Source of the DNA: Natrialbaceae archaeon Tc-Br11_E2g14
GTDB taxonomy: Archaea; Halobacteriota; Halobacteria; Halobacteriales; Natrialbaceae
Direction of reading: 5' to 3'
DNA length: 60,835 nucleotides
Assembly (NCBI GenBank): GCA_001564275.1
Contig: LKND01000005.1
Location: forward strand, 1-60,835
Part shown: positions 1 to 8,127 of the stretch, in pieces
Position numbering within the stretch: position 1 is the stretch's first letter
Layout of the letters: each line of letters starts with the position of its first letter
The notes under the pieces: generated by a model
What the model saw: only the letters and a program-made list of their open reading frames with translations
The model's database searches: none
What the model was told of the DNA's origin: nothing
Made by a program: the position numbers and the translations under genes

Positions 1-64
1 GAACCCGTCGCCGGGGCTGGCGTAGCAGGCCAGTGGGGTCACCATTCCCCAGACACGGCACACT

Positions 65-136
65 GAGCCGACGAGGATTCGAACCTCGGTCCTGTGCGCC
101 CAAGGCACAGATCGTCGACCGCTGGACTATCGGCTC
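65..136 (-). tRNA. tRNA-Pro (TGG)
   Basis: A cloverleaf can be drawn on the minus strand. The 7-bp acceptor stem pairs 65-71 with 130-136, and the T arm is 72-88 with a TTCGAA-type loop. The anticodon arm is 93-109 with loop CTTGGGC, giving anticodon TGG after the invariant T33. The D arm lies in 110-129. It is the last of three tRNAs transcribed leftward. No CCA is encoded. Confidence 0.85.
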
Positions 137-389
137 ACGGGTACTGCCGAGCGTTCGGCGGTTAGTTATCTATCTGTACGACTGTTTCCAACTGCGCAAC
201 CACGAACGGGTAGTCGTGATTGCGCGTCTCATCGCGGGGGCGTACTTCGGGTGCTCCCGGGAATACCACACCGGCTCATGTAGGTTGCAGACCCTGCTGG
301 GCCCAGCATCGTAGGAACGATCCAGCTGATCGCACCAACGGGCTGCCTACCTCGATGGGTATCCCCACGTGGTTTGTCCACGCGTCCAC

Positions 390-462
390 GCCGACGCCGG
401 GATTTGAACCCGGATCACGGCCGTGACAGGACCGTATGCTCGCCGGATTACACCACGTCGGC
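390..462 (-). tRNA. tRNA-Asp (GTC)
   Basis: Minus-strand cloverleaf. The acceptor pairs 390-396 with 456-462, and the T arm is 397-413 with loop TTCAAAT. The anticodon loop is CTGTCAC, which reads GTC. Only three bases separate it from the neighbouring tRNA-Gln, so the two are probably cut from one transcript. Confidence 0.92.
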
Positions 463-465
463 ATG

Positions 466-541
466 TCGCCCCGGCCGGAATCGAACCGGCGGCCTCCGGA
501 TTCAAAGTCCGGCGTCCCTCGCCAGCGGAGACTCCGGGGCT
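466..541 (-). tRNA. tRNA-Gln (TTG)
   Basis: Minus-strand cloverleaf. The acceptor pairs 467-473 with 535-541, and the T arm 474-490 has loop TTCGATT. The anticodon loop is CTTTGAA, which reads TTG. It is the promoter-proximal tRNA of the Gln-Asp-Pro group. The first acceptor position would be an A-G mismatch, so the exact end could shift by one base. Confidence 0.9.
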
Positions 542-1130
542 CGACGTAGCCGCAGCTAACGCTGCGGGGGATGTGTGCTAGCGACTCCTCGTACGCTCAG
601 CGCGTACGGAATCGCTCGTTCGTTCCATTGTCAGGAACGAACGCAGACCAAACTGCCACGAGCTTCAGTCGCCGTACTCGCGTGACGCTGTGAGCTAAGC
701 GAGTACTAGGCGAAAGCAGGCGGCAATCCCGTGTTCCCCAGCTCCTGACGGGTAGTCCGCGTGGGAGCCGGGTTATGCGGGTGAGAGTGTCCGGAGATCG
801 CCGGAGTGCGTCACACTTTCGCGTTCGATGGCGACGCAAGCCCAGCGATTCTCGGCCGAACTCTTCGCACGCTGGTCTTGTAGATACTCGCCGAACACGC
901 GACCCGCGGCTAAGCGAGAACGAGCACGCCGCGGTTTGAAGCGAGCATCGACCATGTTTCGAAATTCTCCGTTTTCGAGATTTGTATCGGACGTCAATTA
1001 CGGGATATCGTGGCAACTGTATTAAATTTAGTTGGGGTGTGTTACCCACAGGCACGGCCACAAGACTGGTATTCATTTGCCTGTGGCCACCTCAATGAGG
1101 GTTAAGTGACCACGAGTTGAAAAGCCGAGT
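542..1130. other. Gene-free stretch upstream of the tRNAs with three hairpins
   Basis: I see no convincing gene here. Three perfect inverted repeats follow each other: 550-555 with 562-567, 590-596 with 602-608, and 617-626 with 634-643 (10-bp stem, 7-base loop, arms CGTTCGTTCC and GGAACGAACG). They lie just upstream of tRNA-Gln on its strand. They may be processing or termination structures for a transcript arriving from the right, or remains of an insertion. The open frames between 770 and 1025 have no start context or recognisable content. Confidence 0.5.
1046..1086. repeat. Inverted repeat CCACAGGCA / TGCCTGTGG
   Basis: A perfect 9-bp inverted repeat (1046-1054 and 1078-1086) has a 23-base loop. 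It lies about 45 bases before a possible 29-residue membrane peptide gene. It could be an operator or a transcript stem-loop; nothing else identifies it. Confidence 0.4.
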
Positions 1131-1220
1131 ATGCACGGCGTCGGCCCTCGGCAACTCCTGATCCTGCTGACCGGACTCGCTATGATCGTCGCAGGAATCG
1201 TAGGACTCGCCTGGTTCTAA
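1131..1220 (+). CDS. Possible 29-residue single-span membrane peptide
   Basis: An ATG at 1131 opens a 29-codon frame ending TAA. After a short polar start (MHGVGPRQ) the rest is a continuous hydrophobic stretch with small residues (LLILLTGLAMIVAGIVG), ending in WF. Haloarchaea carry many one-helix proteins of this size that annotation usually misses. There is no clear ribosome-binding site or neighbour that suggests a role. It could also be chance coding. Confidence 0.4.
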   Translation: MHGVGPRQLLILLTGLAMIVAGIVGLAWF

Positions 1221-1313
1221 CGGCGTATCACTGACGCGATGTGAGGCATCCCTCTTGACCTAAGTGTGCCTCCCCGTCAATTCATATCGGTTGCCGATAA
1301 ACTATTCAGTACG

Positions 1314-1778
1314 ATGACGGACTCGGATGCAGTAGAGTCAACAAATCCGCTCGACCGACAGAGAGAGTTGATGAACCCACTGTCCCACGAGACTCGTCAT
1401 CAGATCATCCAAGTAATGCTGGGTCACCCGGCACATCTCCCATCTACCGCAGAGTTCGACTACTTCCTCCCTGATACGACCCCGACGGACATTGGTGCCC
1501 AACTCGATCGGCTGCGTGAAGCGGAAATACTCGATGAGTATACGTCCGAGACAGAACACGATACTGACGTTCCTCACGCGTTCTACGGGCCGACCGAATA
1601 CGGGATCGAAGTTCTCGGTGAATTCAACTATCTCCGCGGCGTGCCGATAGCCCGAGCTGTCATTCAGCAAACGAAGACGACCGAAACGATTGACCAGTAC
1701 ATGGCTGCTCCCCGCCCATCACTCCCGGCAGACGTCCGGGATGCGCTCCGTCTCAAAGACAACGAAGAGAACCGTTGA
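1314..1778 (+). CDS. Winged-helix DNA-binding protein
   Basis: This 154-residue acidic protein looks like a haloarchaeal ArsR/PadR-like winged-helix regulator. About residues 17-80 carry the pattern PLSHETRHQIIQVML, a recognition-helix region (TPTDIGAQLDRLREAEIL) and a wing with an aromatic strand (HAFYGPTEYG). I chose the ATG at 1314 because an AT-rich TATA-like stretch (ATAAACTATT) lies about 20 bases before it, as in leaderless haloarchaeal genes. The frame stays open up to 1266. The ligand and targets are unknown. It sits alone between the tRNA region and a broken SRPBCC gene. Confidence 0.75.
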   Translation: MTDSDAVESTNPLDRQRELMNPLSHETRHQIIQVMLGHPAHLPSTAEFDYFLPDTTPTDIGAQLDRLREAEILDEYTSETEHDTDVPHAFYGPTEYGIEVLGEFNYLRGVPIARAVIQQTKTTETIDQYMAAPRPSLPADVRDALRLKDNEENR

Positions 1779-1922
1779 GTCGTCCGGGAACAGAGTGGAA
1801 TTTGCAGCCTCATTGAAGCCCTCGGGCGGTGATAGGTTTCAGCGGTCGTGCTGCATACAGGGGTTGCATGCAGCAGGACAATATATCCTCCTCGCCCCGT
1901 TACTAGGTACATAGTGGAGAGA

Positions 1923-2382
1923 ATGGATTCCGCGAGGAAACGAATGCAGGCCTCTCCAGAAGCCATCTACCAAGCGTTCGTAGAGCCCGGTGCCCATGGA
2001 ACGCTAGCTTCCACCAAGCGACATGACCGGCGAAATGCTCTATTTCGAATTCCACGAAGGAGGCACGTACCGAATGCGGCTCACCTACATGGACCAGCAG
2101 GCCGGGCAGGGCAAGACAACAGAGACATCCGACGAGATGGAAGTACGCCTCACTCGACTCGAACCGAGCCATCGAATTGAGCAGAATGTTGTCTTCGAGA
2201 GCGACGACCCAGCGTTCGCGGGCATCAAGCGTATGGTCTGGACGTTTGAGCCCGAGGGCAGTGGGGCGCTTGTGACCGTGCGCACTGAAAACGTTCCAGC
2301 AGGCATCAAGTCGGAAGACCACGAGGCAGCAATGAAATCGACACTCGACAACCTCGCGGCTTTCGTCGAACACGACGACTAA
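1923..2382 (+). pseudogene. SRPBCC/AHSA1-family protein, frameshifted
   Basis: Two frames together spell one SRPBCC (START-like, AHSA1-type) domain of about 150 residues. The first, from the ATG at 1923, reads a start typical of the family (ASPEAIYQAFVEPGA). The second, ending at 2382, continues with LPPSDMTGEMLYFEFHEGG and the later strands (YRMRLTY, VVWTFEPEG-like) to LDNLAAFVEHDD. The break is near 1995-2010, where a TAG replaces the expected Trp codon of the WLPP motif. The gene is therefore probably inactive, unless the break is a sequencing error. These proteins bind small hydrophobic ligands; no substrate can be named. Confidence 0.7.
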
Positions 2383-2544
2383 CTGGTCGGCAGGAACCGG
2401 GGAACGTGTGATTTTCGAAACCTACCGGCTGTGCGCGTTGATGGCTGTGCCGCAGCGCGAGCCCACGCGCTGAATTCGCGCACTTTGTGCAGCAGCCGCG
2501 TTAAAAATCAACAACCGACAGGTAGAAAGATGAACCCGTGGACG

Positions 2545-2685
2545 TCACTCGGTTTCAAGAGCGTCGTAGATGTCCCGGTTCGCGTCTCGGTCGTCCGCAG
2601 CGACTCGTCGAACGAGTTCTCGCCGGATATCTTCCATTACTTCGTCAAGCGGAGAGCCGGACTCCGCTCCGTCCTCAGTCGCCAT
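2545..2685 (-). CDS. Small acidic partner of the Doc-like toxin
   Basis: A 46-residue acidic protein (starts MATEDGAESG, ends YDALETE) begins 25 bases after the Fic/Doc gene on the same strand. Its helical charged body (DEVMEDIRRELVRRV) is compatible with an antitoxin that masks a Doc active site, but I recognise no family. An in-frame upstream start at 2736 would overlap the toxin end. I prefer 2685 because the upstream part is basic and unlike the rest. The order is unusual, since antitoxin genes usually precede doc. Confidence 0.5.
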   Translation of the reverse strand: MATEDGAESGSPLDEVMEDIRRELVRRVAADDRDANRDIYDALETE

Positions 2686-2710
2686 ATCTACTCTCTCATC
2701 CCGAGCGCCG

Positions 2711-3199
2711 TTAATCGTTCGGGTCCGACGAGCCACCGGTCAGTTCGCCCAGTCCATATCTGATGAGATCGTCACGCCACTCCTCGATTGCGCCGGCGAG
2801 GTCGATCTCTTCGGAATGTGAGCGGAGGTATTCGATGGCCGCAGCCTCATCGACGGCGGCTTCGTCAGTCCCGAACTGCTTGAGGAGCGACCTGACTTCG
2901 TCGTCGTACTCGAAGCGGTATCCGTTTAGGAAGTAGAACACGACCGCCGTGTTGAGCGCGGTGCGCTTGTTGGCGTCCACGAACGGGTGATTCGCAACTA
3001 GCAGTCGGAGCAGATGAAACGCTTTCTCGTGAATCGTCTCCGGTGCCGTCCCGAAACGGCCCTCTTCGATATAGTGCAGGGCGAACTCGATGTCGCCACG
3101 GTTCTGGATTCCGGAATGCGTGTCAGCATACTCCGACACGATATCGTCATGGATGGTGAGAACATCTTCGACGGAGGGGTACCAGAACGAGTCAGCCAT
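2711..3199 (-). CDS. doc: Fic/Doc-family (death-on-curing) toxin
   Basis: This 162-residue protein matches Doc-type Fic proteins. It has the core motif HPFVDANKRTAL (pattern H-x-F-x-x-x-N-K-R) near residue 71. It also has the upstream IHDDIVSEYADTHSGIQNRG region and the C-terminal YFLNGYRF helix seen in the Doc branch. The canonical Doc toxin phosphorylates EF-Tu and is neutralised by a small partner. Here the only candidate partner is the short gene just downstream. It probably forms a free-standing toxin-antitoxin module. Confidence 0.85.
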   Translation of the reverse strand: MADSFWYPSVEDVLTIHDDIVSEYADTHSGIQNRGDIEFALHYIEEGRFGTAPETIHEKAFHLLRLLVANHPFVDANKRTALNTAVVFYFLNGYRFEYDDEVRSLLKQFGTDEAAVDEAAAIEYLRSHSEEIDLAGAIEEWRDDLIRYGLGELTGGSSDPND

Positions 3200-3348
3200 T
3201 CGATTCGACGTTGCGTCCGAGCTGGTGTAATCCTTGCTATCGACTAAGTCAGTGCGCTGGGAACGACTGCGGTCGCGTGACCGATACGCGCTGTGTATTC
3301 AGCAGACTTACTAATAATTATCAGATGAAAACTAGTTTCGGAAATTCC

Positions 3349-3864
3349 CTACTGATTATGCCCGAAGTCGGCCTGAAAATGCGTCGCCAGGACGGCCTCC
3401 GTCTCGGCGGTTCCCCAGTAGACGAACCGGTACTCGCCCGAGAGGAGCGGCTGACGGTGAGTGACCTGCCCCTCGATTTCGAAGCCTCGCGGATGGAGCG
3501 TGAGGTCCCACGCCACCGCGTCATCGGACTCGAGAGCGAACCGATCGGTGGGGACGAAGCCATCGGGATTGCCGAAGAGCGTTACCCACTCCTTTTCGCC
3601 GACCCGCTGCTGTAGGGCGACTGGCGCCCAGCCCCGTATTCCGACGGACGTTGGCCCGTCGTTTCGCAGTCTGATCCGGCGGTCGGTGCGCAGCCCGTCC
3701 GGGTAGGTCGTCGTCTCGACGGTGAAACGCAGCGTCGAGCCGTCGATCTCCAGCTCGTCTTCCTCAACTAGTTCATGATCGAAGCCGGGTCCCAGTCGAT
3801 CGAACGCCCCGTTGCAGGCGTAGCAGTAGTACTCGACGTAGTCGTCGAGGGAGTTTCGCGTCAC
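3349..3864 (-). CDS. Zinc-ribbon domain protein, start codon missing
   Basis: From the first possible start (GTG at 3864) the product has 171 residues. It has a CxxC pair (YYCYACNGAFDRLG) and a beta-rich C-terminal domain (RIRLRNDGPTSVGIRGW, SGEYRFVYWG). However, the same frame stays open for 52 more codons to a TAG at 4021-4023. Those codons are clearly coding: they contain CPNCC, HCSRC and CPWC, so they form further zinc ribbons. No ATG, GTG or TTG is found in that extension, so either the gene start is damaged or an unusual start is used. Function unknown. I have not identified the C-terminal domain. Confidence 0.6.
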   Translation of the reverse strand: MTRNSLDDYVEYYCYACNGAFDRLGPGFDHELVEEDELEIDGSTLRFTVETTTYPDGLRTDRRIRLRNDGPTSVGIRGWAPVALQQRVGEKEWVTLFGNPDGFVPTDRFALESDDAVAWDLTLHPRGFEIEGQVTHRQPLLSGEYRFVYWGTAETEAVLATHFQADFGHNQ

Positions 3865-4020
3865 ATCGCTTTCGTCGTCACACCAGGGACAGGGCCACGA
3901 CGGCGGATTGAACGCGTGATCGCACCGCGAGCAGTGATAGACCGACGGCCGATTGGTCGCGTTTGCTTCGACGTGCGCTTCTGAGCAGCAGTTCGGACAC
4001 GTTTCGTTGGTAACGTTGCG

Positions 4021-4328
4021 CTACGGGGTGAGGGCGGTAGCGTATTTGAACACCTCGTCCGGAGGGGGCCGCTGGGCTCTCGCGGACGGTTGCAACGCGT
4101 GACGGGCAGTGCCCTGCCGCTATCGAGAAGAATTCTCGAATCGATCACAGACACCGTCTCGGCGGGAGCCACGCCGCAGCATCGATACCGTCGTAGAGAG
4201 AATAACCGTGGGTAGAAATCCGCGATCGAGAGCGACAACTCGCCCGACTCGCCTCCCCAGGACGGTCGATCACCGGTGAACACACATTTAACAAGTAACA
4301 TTTCGTTGGGCAACGAGGGGCGACCTAC
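4021..4328. promoter_or_regulatory. Divergent promoter region
   Basis: This spacer lies between the leftward zinc-ribbon gene and the rightward S9 peptidase. On the minus strand, TTCAAATACG (about 4041-4050) lies about 25 bases before the zinc-ribbon coding sequence. On the plus strand, ATTTAACA (about 4286-4293) lies about 38 bases before the peptidase ATG. Both look like archaeal TATA boxes. I see no gene in between. Confidence 0.5.
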
Positions 4329-6296
4329 ATGAGTGACGATGTTACTCGAACGGAACCGTACGGGACCTGGCCATCGCCGATTTCCGCCGACGTGGTCGCG
4401 AGCGACGCTCGCACGTTCGGGCACGTCGCAGTCGACGGCGAAGACGTATACTGGCGCGAAGAGCGCCCGACGGAAGACGGCCGCGGCGTTATCGTTCGAC
4501 ACGACGGCGAGGGAATCGAGGACGTCACGCCCGAGGGAGTCGACGTACGCACGCTCGTTCACGAGTACGGCGGCGGCGATTTCACAGTCCACGATGGCAT
4601 CGTGTTCTTCGCGGCGTTCGACGACCAACGCGTCTATCGCCAGCCGCCGGATGGCGACGCGATCGCCATTACGCCCGCACCGGAGAGCGAACGGGGACTG
4701 CGATACGCCGACTTCGAGGTGGCCCCGGACGGTCGCCACATGTACTGCGTCAGGGAGAACCACGACGTGACGACTGACGAGGACGGTACCGAGGAGCCGA
4801 CGAACGCGCTGGTTCGGCTCGCGTCGGACGGAAGCGACGAACCAGAGGTGATCGCATCGGGTCACGACTTCTACGCCGCGCCGCGACTCTCGCCCGATGG
4901 GGGTCGGCTCGCCTGGCTCACGTGGGATCATCCGCGAATGCCCTGGGACGGCACCGAGTTGCACGTCGCCACGGTGACGGACGACGGGACGCTCGCCGAC
5001 GAACGCGTGGTGCTCGGCGGGAACGCGGAGGCCGTCTTTCAGCCGACGTGGGCACCCGACGGCGACCTGTACGTCGCCTCCGATCGGAGCGGCTGGTGGA
5101 ACCTGTATCGCGTTCCCCTCGACGGGAGCGCCCCCGAACCGGTGATCGAACGCGACGCCGAGTACGGAGCTCCGCTCTGGCAGTTCGGGATGGCGACGTT
5201 CGCCGTCCTCGACGACGGAACGATCGTCGCCATTGCCACCGAGGACGGCACGCAACGGGTGGAGCTTCTCGAGGGAGGGGATCGGAAGGTGGCGGATCTC
5301 CCCTTCGAGACCGTCTCCCCCCGCATCAGGTCGAACGGCGAGACGGTGACCCTCGTTGCCGGCGGCCCGCGGACACCCACGAGCGTCGTCCGGTGGACGC
5401 CCGGAGCCGATCCGGAGGTCGTTCGCCGGAGCACGACCCTCGAGGTGGACGACGCGTACCTGGCGACGCCGGAGCACGTCAGCTACGAGACCCGCGACGG
5501 CGAGGTGTCCCACGCGTACGTCTACCCGCCGACGAATCCCGGAGTCGAGGCGCCGGTGGACGAGTGTCCGCCGCTGGTGGTGTTCGCCCACGGCGGACCG
5601 ACCGGCGCGACGACCCCGGCGCTGAATCTGACGATCCAGTACTTCACCTCCCGCGGGTTCGCCGTCGCGGACGTCAACTATCGTGGATCGACGGGATACG
5701 GCCGCGAATATCGGGAGGCACTCTACGGCGAGTGGGGAATCACCGACGTCGAAGACACGGTCGACGCCGCGATCCACCTGGCCGAAACGGGTCGGGCCGA
5801 TCCGGATCGGCTGGCCGTCCGCGGCGGCAGCGCCGGCGGCTTCGTCGTGCTGGCAACGCTCGCGTTTCACGACGCGTTCGACGCCGGAGCCAGTTACTTC
5901 GGCGTCGCGGATCTCGCTCGCCTCGCGGAACTGACGCACAAATTCGAGTCACGCTATCTCGATCAACTGGTCGGCCCGTATCCCGAGGCGGCGGACACCT
6001 ATCGCGAGCGCTCGCCCGTCGAACACGCCGATCGCATCGACGCACCCGTACTCCTGTTGCAGGGCGAGGACGATCCCGTGGTCCCGCTCTCGCAGGCGGA
6101 GGCGATGGTCGACGCGCTCGACGAGAACAACGTCCCGCACTCGTTGCTCGTGTTCGACGACGAGCGCCACGGCTTCCGGCGGGCGGATTCCCGCAAACGT
6201 GCCACAGAATCGGAACTCGCGTTCTACGGTGCGGTGTTCGGATTCGAACCGGCAGACGACCTGCCCCGGATCGATCCAGCGGCGAACGACGCATAG
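4329..6296 (+). CDS. S9-family prolyl oligopeptidase-type serine peptidase
   Basis: This 655-residue protein has an N-terminal seven-bladed beta-propeller (about 1-390) with repeated SPDG/APDG turns. An alpha/beta-hydrolase domain follows (about 390-650). The catalytic triad is visible: Ser501 in RGGSAGGF, Asp582 in GEDDPVVP and His614 in ERHGF. The oxyanion region VVFAHGGPTGAT lies before it. There is no export signal, so it acts in the cytoplasm on short peptides, as acylaminoacyl-peptidase relatives do. It ends 79 bases before the tail of a convergent M42 peptidase and lies 1.8 kb before the peptide transporter, which fits a peptide-degrading neighbourhood. Confidence 0.9.
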   Translation: MSDDVTRTEPYGTWPSPISADVVASDARTFGHVAVDGEDVYWREERPTEDGRGVIVRHDGEGIEDVTPEGVDVRTLVHEYGGGDFTVHDGIVFFAAFDDQRVYRQPPDGDAIAITPAPESERGLRYADFEVAPDGRHMYCVRENHDVTTDEDGTEEPTNALVRLASDGSDEPEVIASGHDFYAAPRLSPDGGRLAWLTWDHPRMPWDGTELHVATVTDDGTLADERVVLGGNAEAVFQPTWAPDGDLYVASDRSGWWNLYRVPLDGSAPEPVIERDAEYGAPLWQFGMATFAVLDDGTIVAIATEDGTQRVELLEGGDRKVADLPFETVSPRIRSNGETVTLVAGGPRTPTSVVRWTPGADPEVVRRSTTLEVDDAYLATPEHVSYETRDGEVSHAYVYPPTNPGVEAPVDECPPLVVFAHGGPTGATTPALNLTIQYFTSRGFAVADVNYRGSTGYGREYREALYGEWGITDVEDTVDAAIHLAETGRADPDRLAVRGGSAGGFVVLATLAFHDAFDAGASYFGVADLARLAELTHKFESRYLDQLVGPYPEAADTYRERSPVEHADRIDAPVLLLQGEDDPVVPLSQAEAMVDALDENNVPHSLLVFDDERHGFRRADSRKRATESELAFYGAVFGFEPADDLPRIDPAANDA

Positions 6297-6375
6297 GACG
6301 CCGGGATTTCGTCTTCCATGTTGGCGGTGACGATTCTTGCATGTCCAATGGGGCGACTCTCCATCACCACCTTGC

Positions 6376-7464
6376 TCACCGACCGCGGACTGCTGTCCGC
6401 GCTGGAAACTGCGACTCGAGGGCCGTCCGCAGGACGTCGACCGTCGCTTCCGCGTCGGTGAGATCGATCGTCTCGACGGGTGAGTGGGTGTATCGACAGG
6501 GGACCGCAATTGCGCCGGCGTGGCGCCCACCGCCGATAGATTGAAATTCGGTGGCATCGGTCGTTCCACCGATCATGACGTCGTGCTGGACCGTGACGCC
6601 TGCAGTCTCGCCTGCCTGCGTGAGCCACGTCAGTGTCTGTCGGTCGACGAGGACCCCACCGAAAAGGTACTCCGAGGTTCCATCGGCGAGTTCGACGACC
6701 GGGCCATCGCCCAGTGCGACGGTACTCGATCGATCGCCGTCGATGGGATAATCGTCGGTCGGGTAAATCTCCAGGGCGATGGCGACATCGGGATCGACAT
6801 CGTACGCTGTTGCTCGGGCACCCCGGAGTCCGACCTCTTCCTGAACGGTTGCCACATAGTGAACCGTTCGGTCGGTCGTCGTCTCGCGCGCGACGGCGAG
6901 AAGAGCGGCGAGGGCAATTCGATCGTCGAGGGCCCGTCCGGCTAAACGATTGTTCGCGAGGTCGGTGAGTTCGCGATCCCAGGTCGCGTGATCACCGGGC
7001 TCGACGTTCAGGTCGGCAACCGCCGATGCGTCTCCTGCGCCGAGATCGATGTGGAGGGTGTCCGGCAGCCCGTCTTTTTCCTCGTCACTCATGAAGTGTC
7101 GGGGCTTCGCTCCAATGACTCCGGGAACCCCGTCGGGCCCGACGCGAACGTGCTGGCCGAGAAGATAGCCTCGGTAGTGTCCACCGAGCATGCTAAACGT
7201 ACAGAGTCCGTCGTCGGTGATCCCATCGATCAGCAACGCGAGCTCGTCGGTGTGGGCCGCGAGCATCACGTCCATATCGGTTTCATCCCCATCACTGTCT
7301 CGCTCGCCGTAGGCTGTTGCGATCACGTTTCCCATCGCATCCCAGCGAACCTCGTCGACGTGAGGTTCGATCAGGTCCTCGAAGACGCGAGCAACGTGGT
7401 ACTCCCCACCCGGACCACCCCGGGCGTCGACGAGTCGATCCAGTTCGTTCCGGTCGAGTGCCAT
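6376..7464 (-). CDS. M42-family metallo-aminopeptidase
   Basis: This 362-residue protein has the M42 (glutamyl aminopeptidase/endoglucanase-M-like) metal-site motifs in order. They are AHTDE (His71, Asp73), GRALDDRIAL (bridging Asp), QEEVGLRG (catalytic and ligand Glu), EIYPTDD and RYTHSPVE near the C-terminus. M42 enzymes form dodecameric tetrahedral particles that trim N-terminal residues from oligopeptides in the cytoplasm. I chose the ATG at 7464 because the homologous sequence begins there; the open frame upstream is extra. Its neighbours are an S9 peptidase and a peptide-uptake operon. Confidence 0.92.
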   Translation of the reverse strand: MALDRNELDRLVDARGGPGGEYHVARVFEDLIEPHVDEVRWDAMGNVIATAYGERDSDGDETDMDVMLAAHTDELALLIDGITDDGLCTFSMLGGHYRGYLLGQHVRVGPDGVPGVIGAKPRHFMSDEEKDGLPDTLHIDLGAGDASAVADLNVEPGDHATWDRELTDLANNRLAGRALDDRIALAALLAVARETTTDRTVHYVATVQEEVGLRGARATAYDVDPDVAIALEIYPTDDYPIDGDRSSTVALGDGPVVELADGTSEYLFGGVLVDRQTLTWLTQAGETAGVTVQHDVMIGGTTDATEFQSIGGGRHAGAIAVPCRYTHSPVETIDLTDAEATVDVLRTALESQFPARTAVRGR

Positions 7465-7615
7465 GCAGGATCGGTCGAACGACTGGAAGGTAGTACTTCC
7501 GGCGGCCGGCCGATTCCGACGCGCCGAAAAACCCAAACCAGGATCGTTCCTCCGGTAGATCGTTCGGTGACGGGAGAGAATAGCCCCCGCACAGTTCTCA
7601 GCAAGGTACTCGAGG

Positions 7616-8062
7616 GTGATAGCCGTCCAGGGCGTCGAGTCGGCATCGCCGGCTCTCGATTGCCAACGAGGCTCTCTTGTCGGCTCCTTTCGTCTTCGAT
7701 CGAGGCCCCAGAGACAATCGTCGTCGGGCAACCAACCCTGTTTTTTAGGTGAAAAATCGAGTCCCAGGAGCCGCACTCTCGAGTGTCCCTCGAGTCGTTC
7801 GTGGGGGTGGACGATCAATGGAGTTCCCGAGGCTGGTGTGGAGCGGCTCGAACCACCGTCCGAGCCGGCGACAGTCGCCTTCGGGCCACGGGAGCGGCGA
7901 ACCTTCGCCGGTTGGTGGGACGGCCAGTTTTTTGACATCCATGATGGACGCGAACGGTGGGTGCCGGCGCACGGGACCCACACGCTCACGGCGTACCTCG
8001 CGGTCGATGAACCGAACGAGCGCGTTCTAACAGTGTCGGTCGGCCTCACGGTTCGGGGCTAG
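7616..8062 (+). pseudogene. Fragment resembling a BsuPI-like beta domain
   Basis: Only the last 85 or so codons of this frame look like protein: RERRTFAGWWDGQFFD, then GTHTLTAYLAVDEP and VLTVSVGLTVRG. That layout resembles the end of BsuPI/CARDB-like immunoglobulin-type domains found in exported haloarchaeal proteins. The upstream codons are poor in acidic residues and have no start context, so this is likely a gene remnant. The rest of 7465-8127 holds nothing else I can recognise. The identification is weak. Confidence 0.3.
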
Positions 8063-8070
8063 TATACTAG
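8059..8070. promoter_or_regulatory. Perfect palindrome CTAGTATACTAG before the transporter operon
   Basis: This 12-bp perfect palindrome lies 58 bases before the ATG of the peptide-binding protein. It is just upstream of an AT-rich stretch (GGATATTTG, about 8076-8084) that could be the TATA box. Its place suggests a regulator binding site, but no protein can be assigned. Confidence 0.4.
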
Positions 8071-8127
8071 GAGACGGATATTTGCCCCTCGTGTGGGAGT
8101 CCAACTCATACCACAAGGTTAGTTTCC

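Noticed and set aside
597-1076. Open frames on both strands right of the tRNAs, considered as an integrase remnant
   Set aside because: No integrase motif, start context or TATA box. The composition is Arg/Ser-rich like random GC-rich frames.
3861-5939. A 692-codon open frame on the minus strand opposite the S9 peptidase
   Set aside because: It is an antisense shadow. The plus frame has a complete, motif-bearing peptidase, and the minus product is Arg/Val-rich with no domain and an implausible composition.
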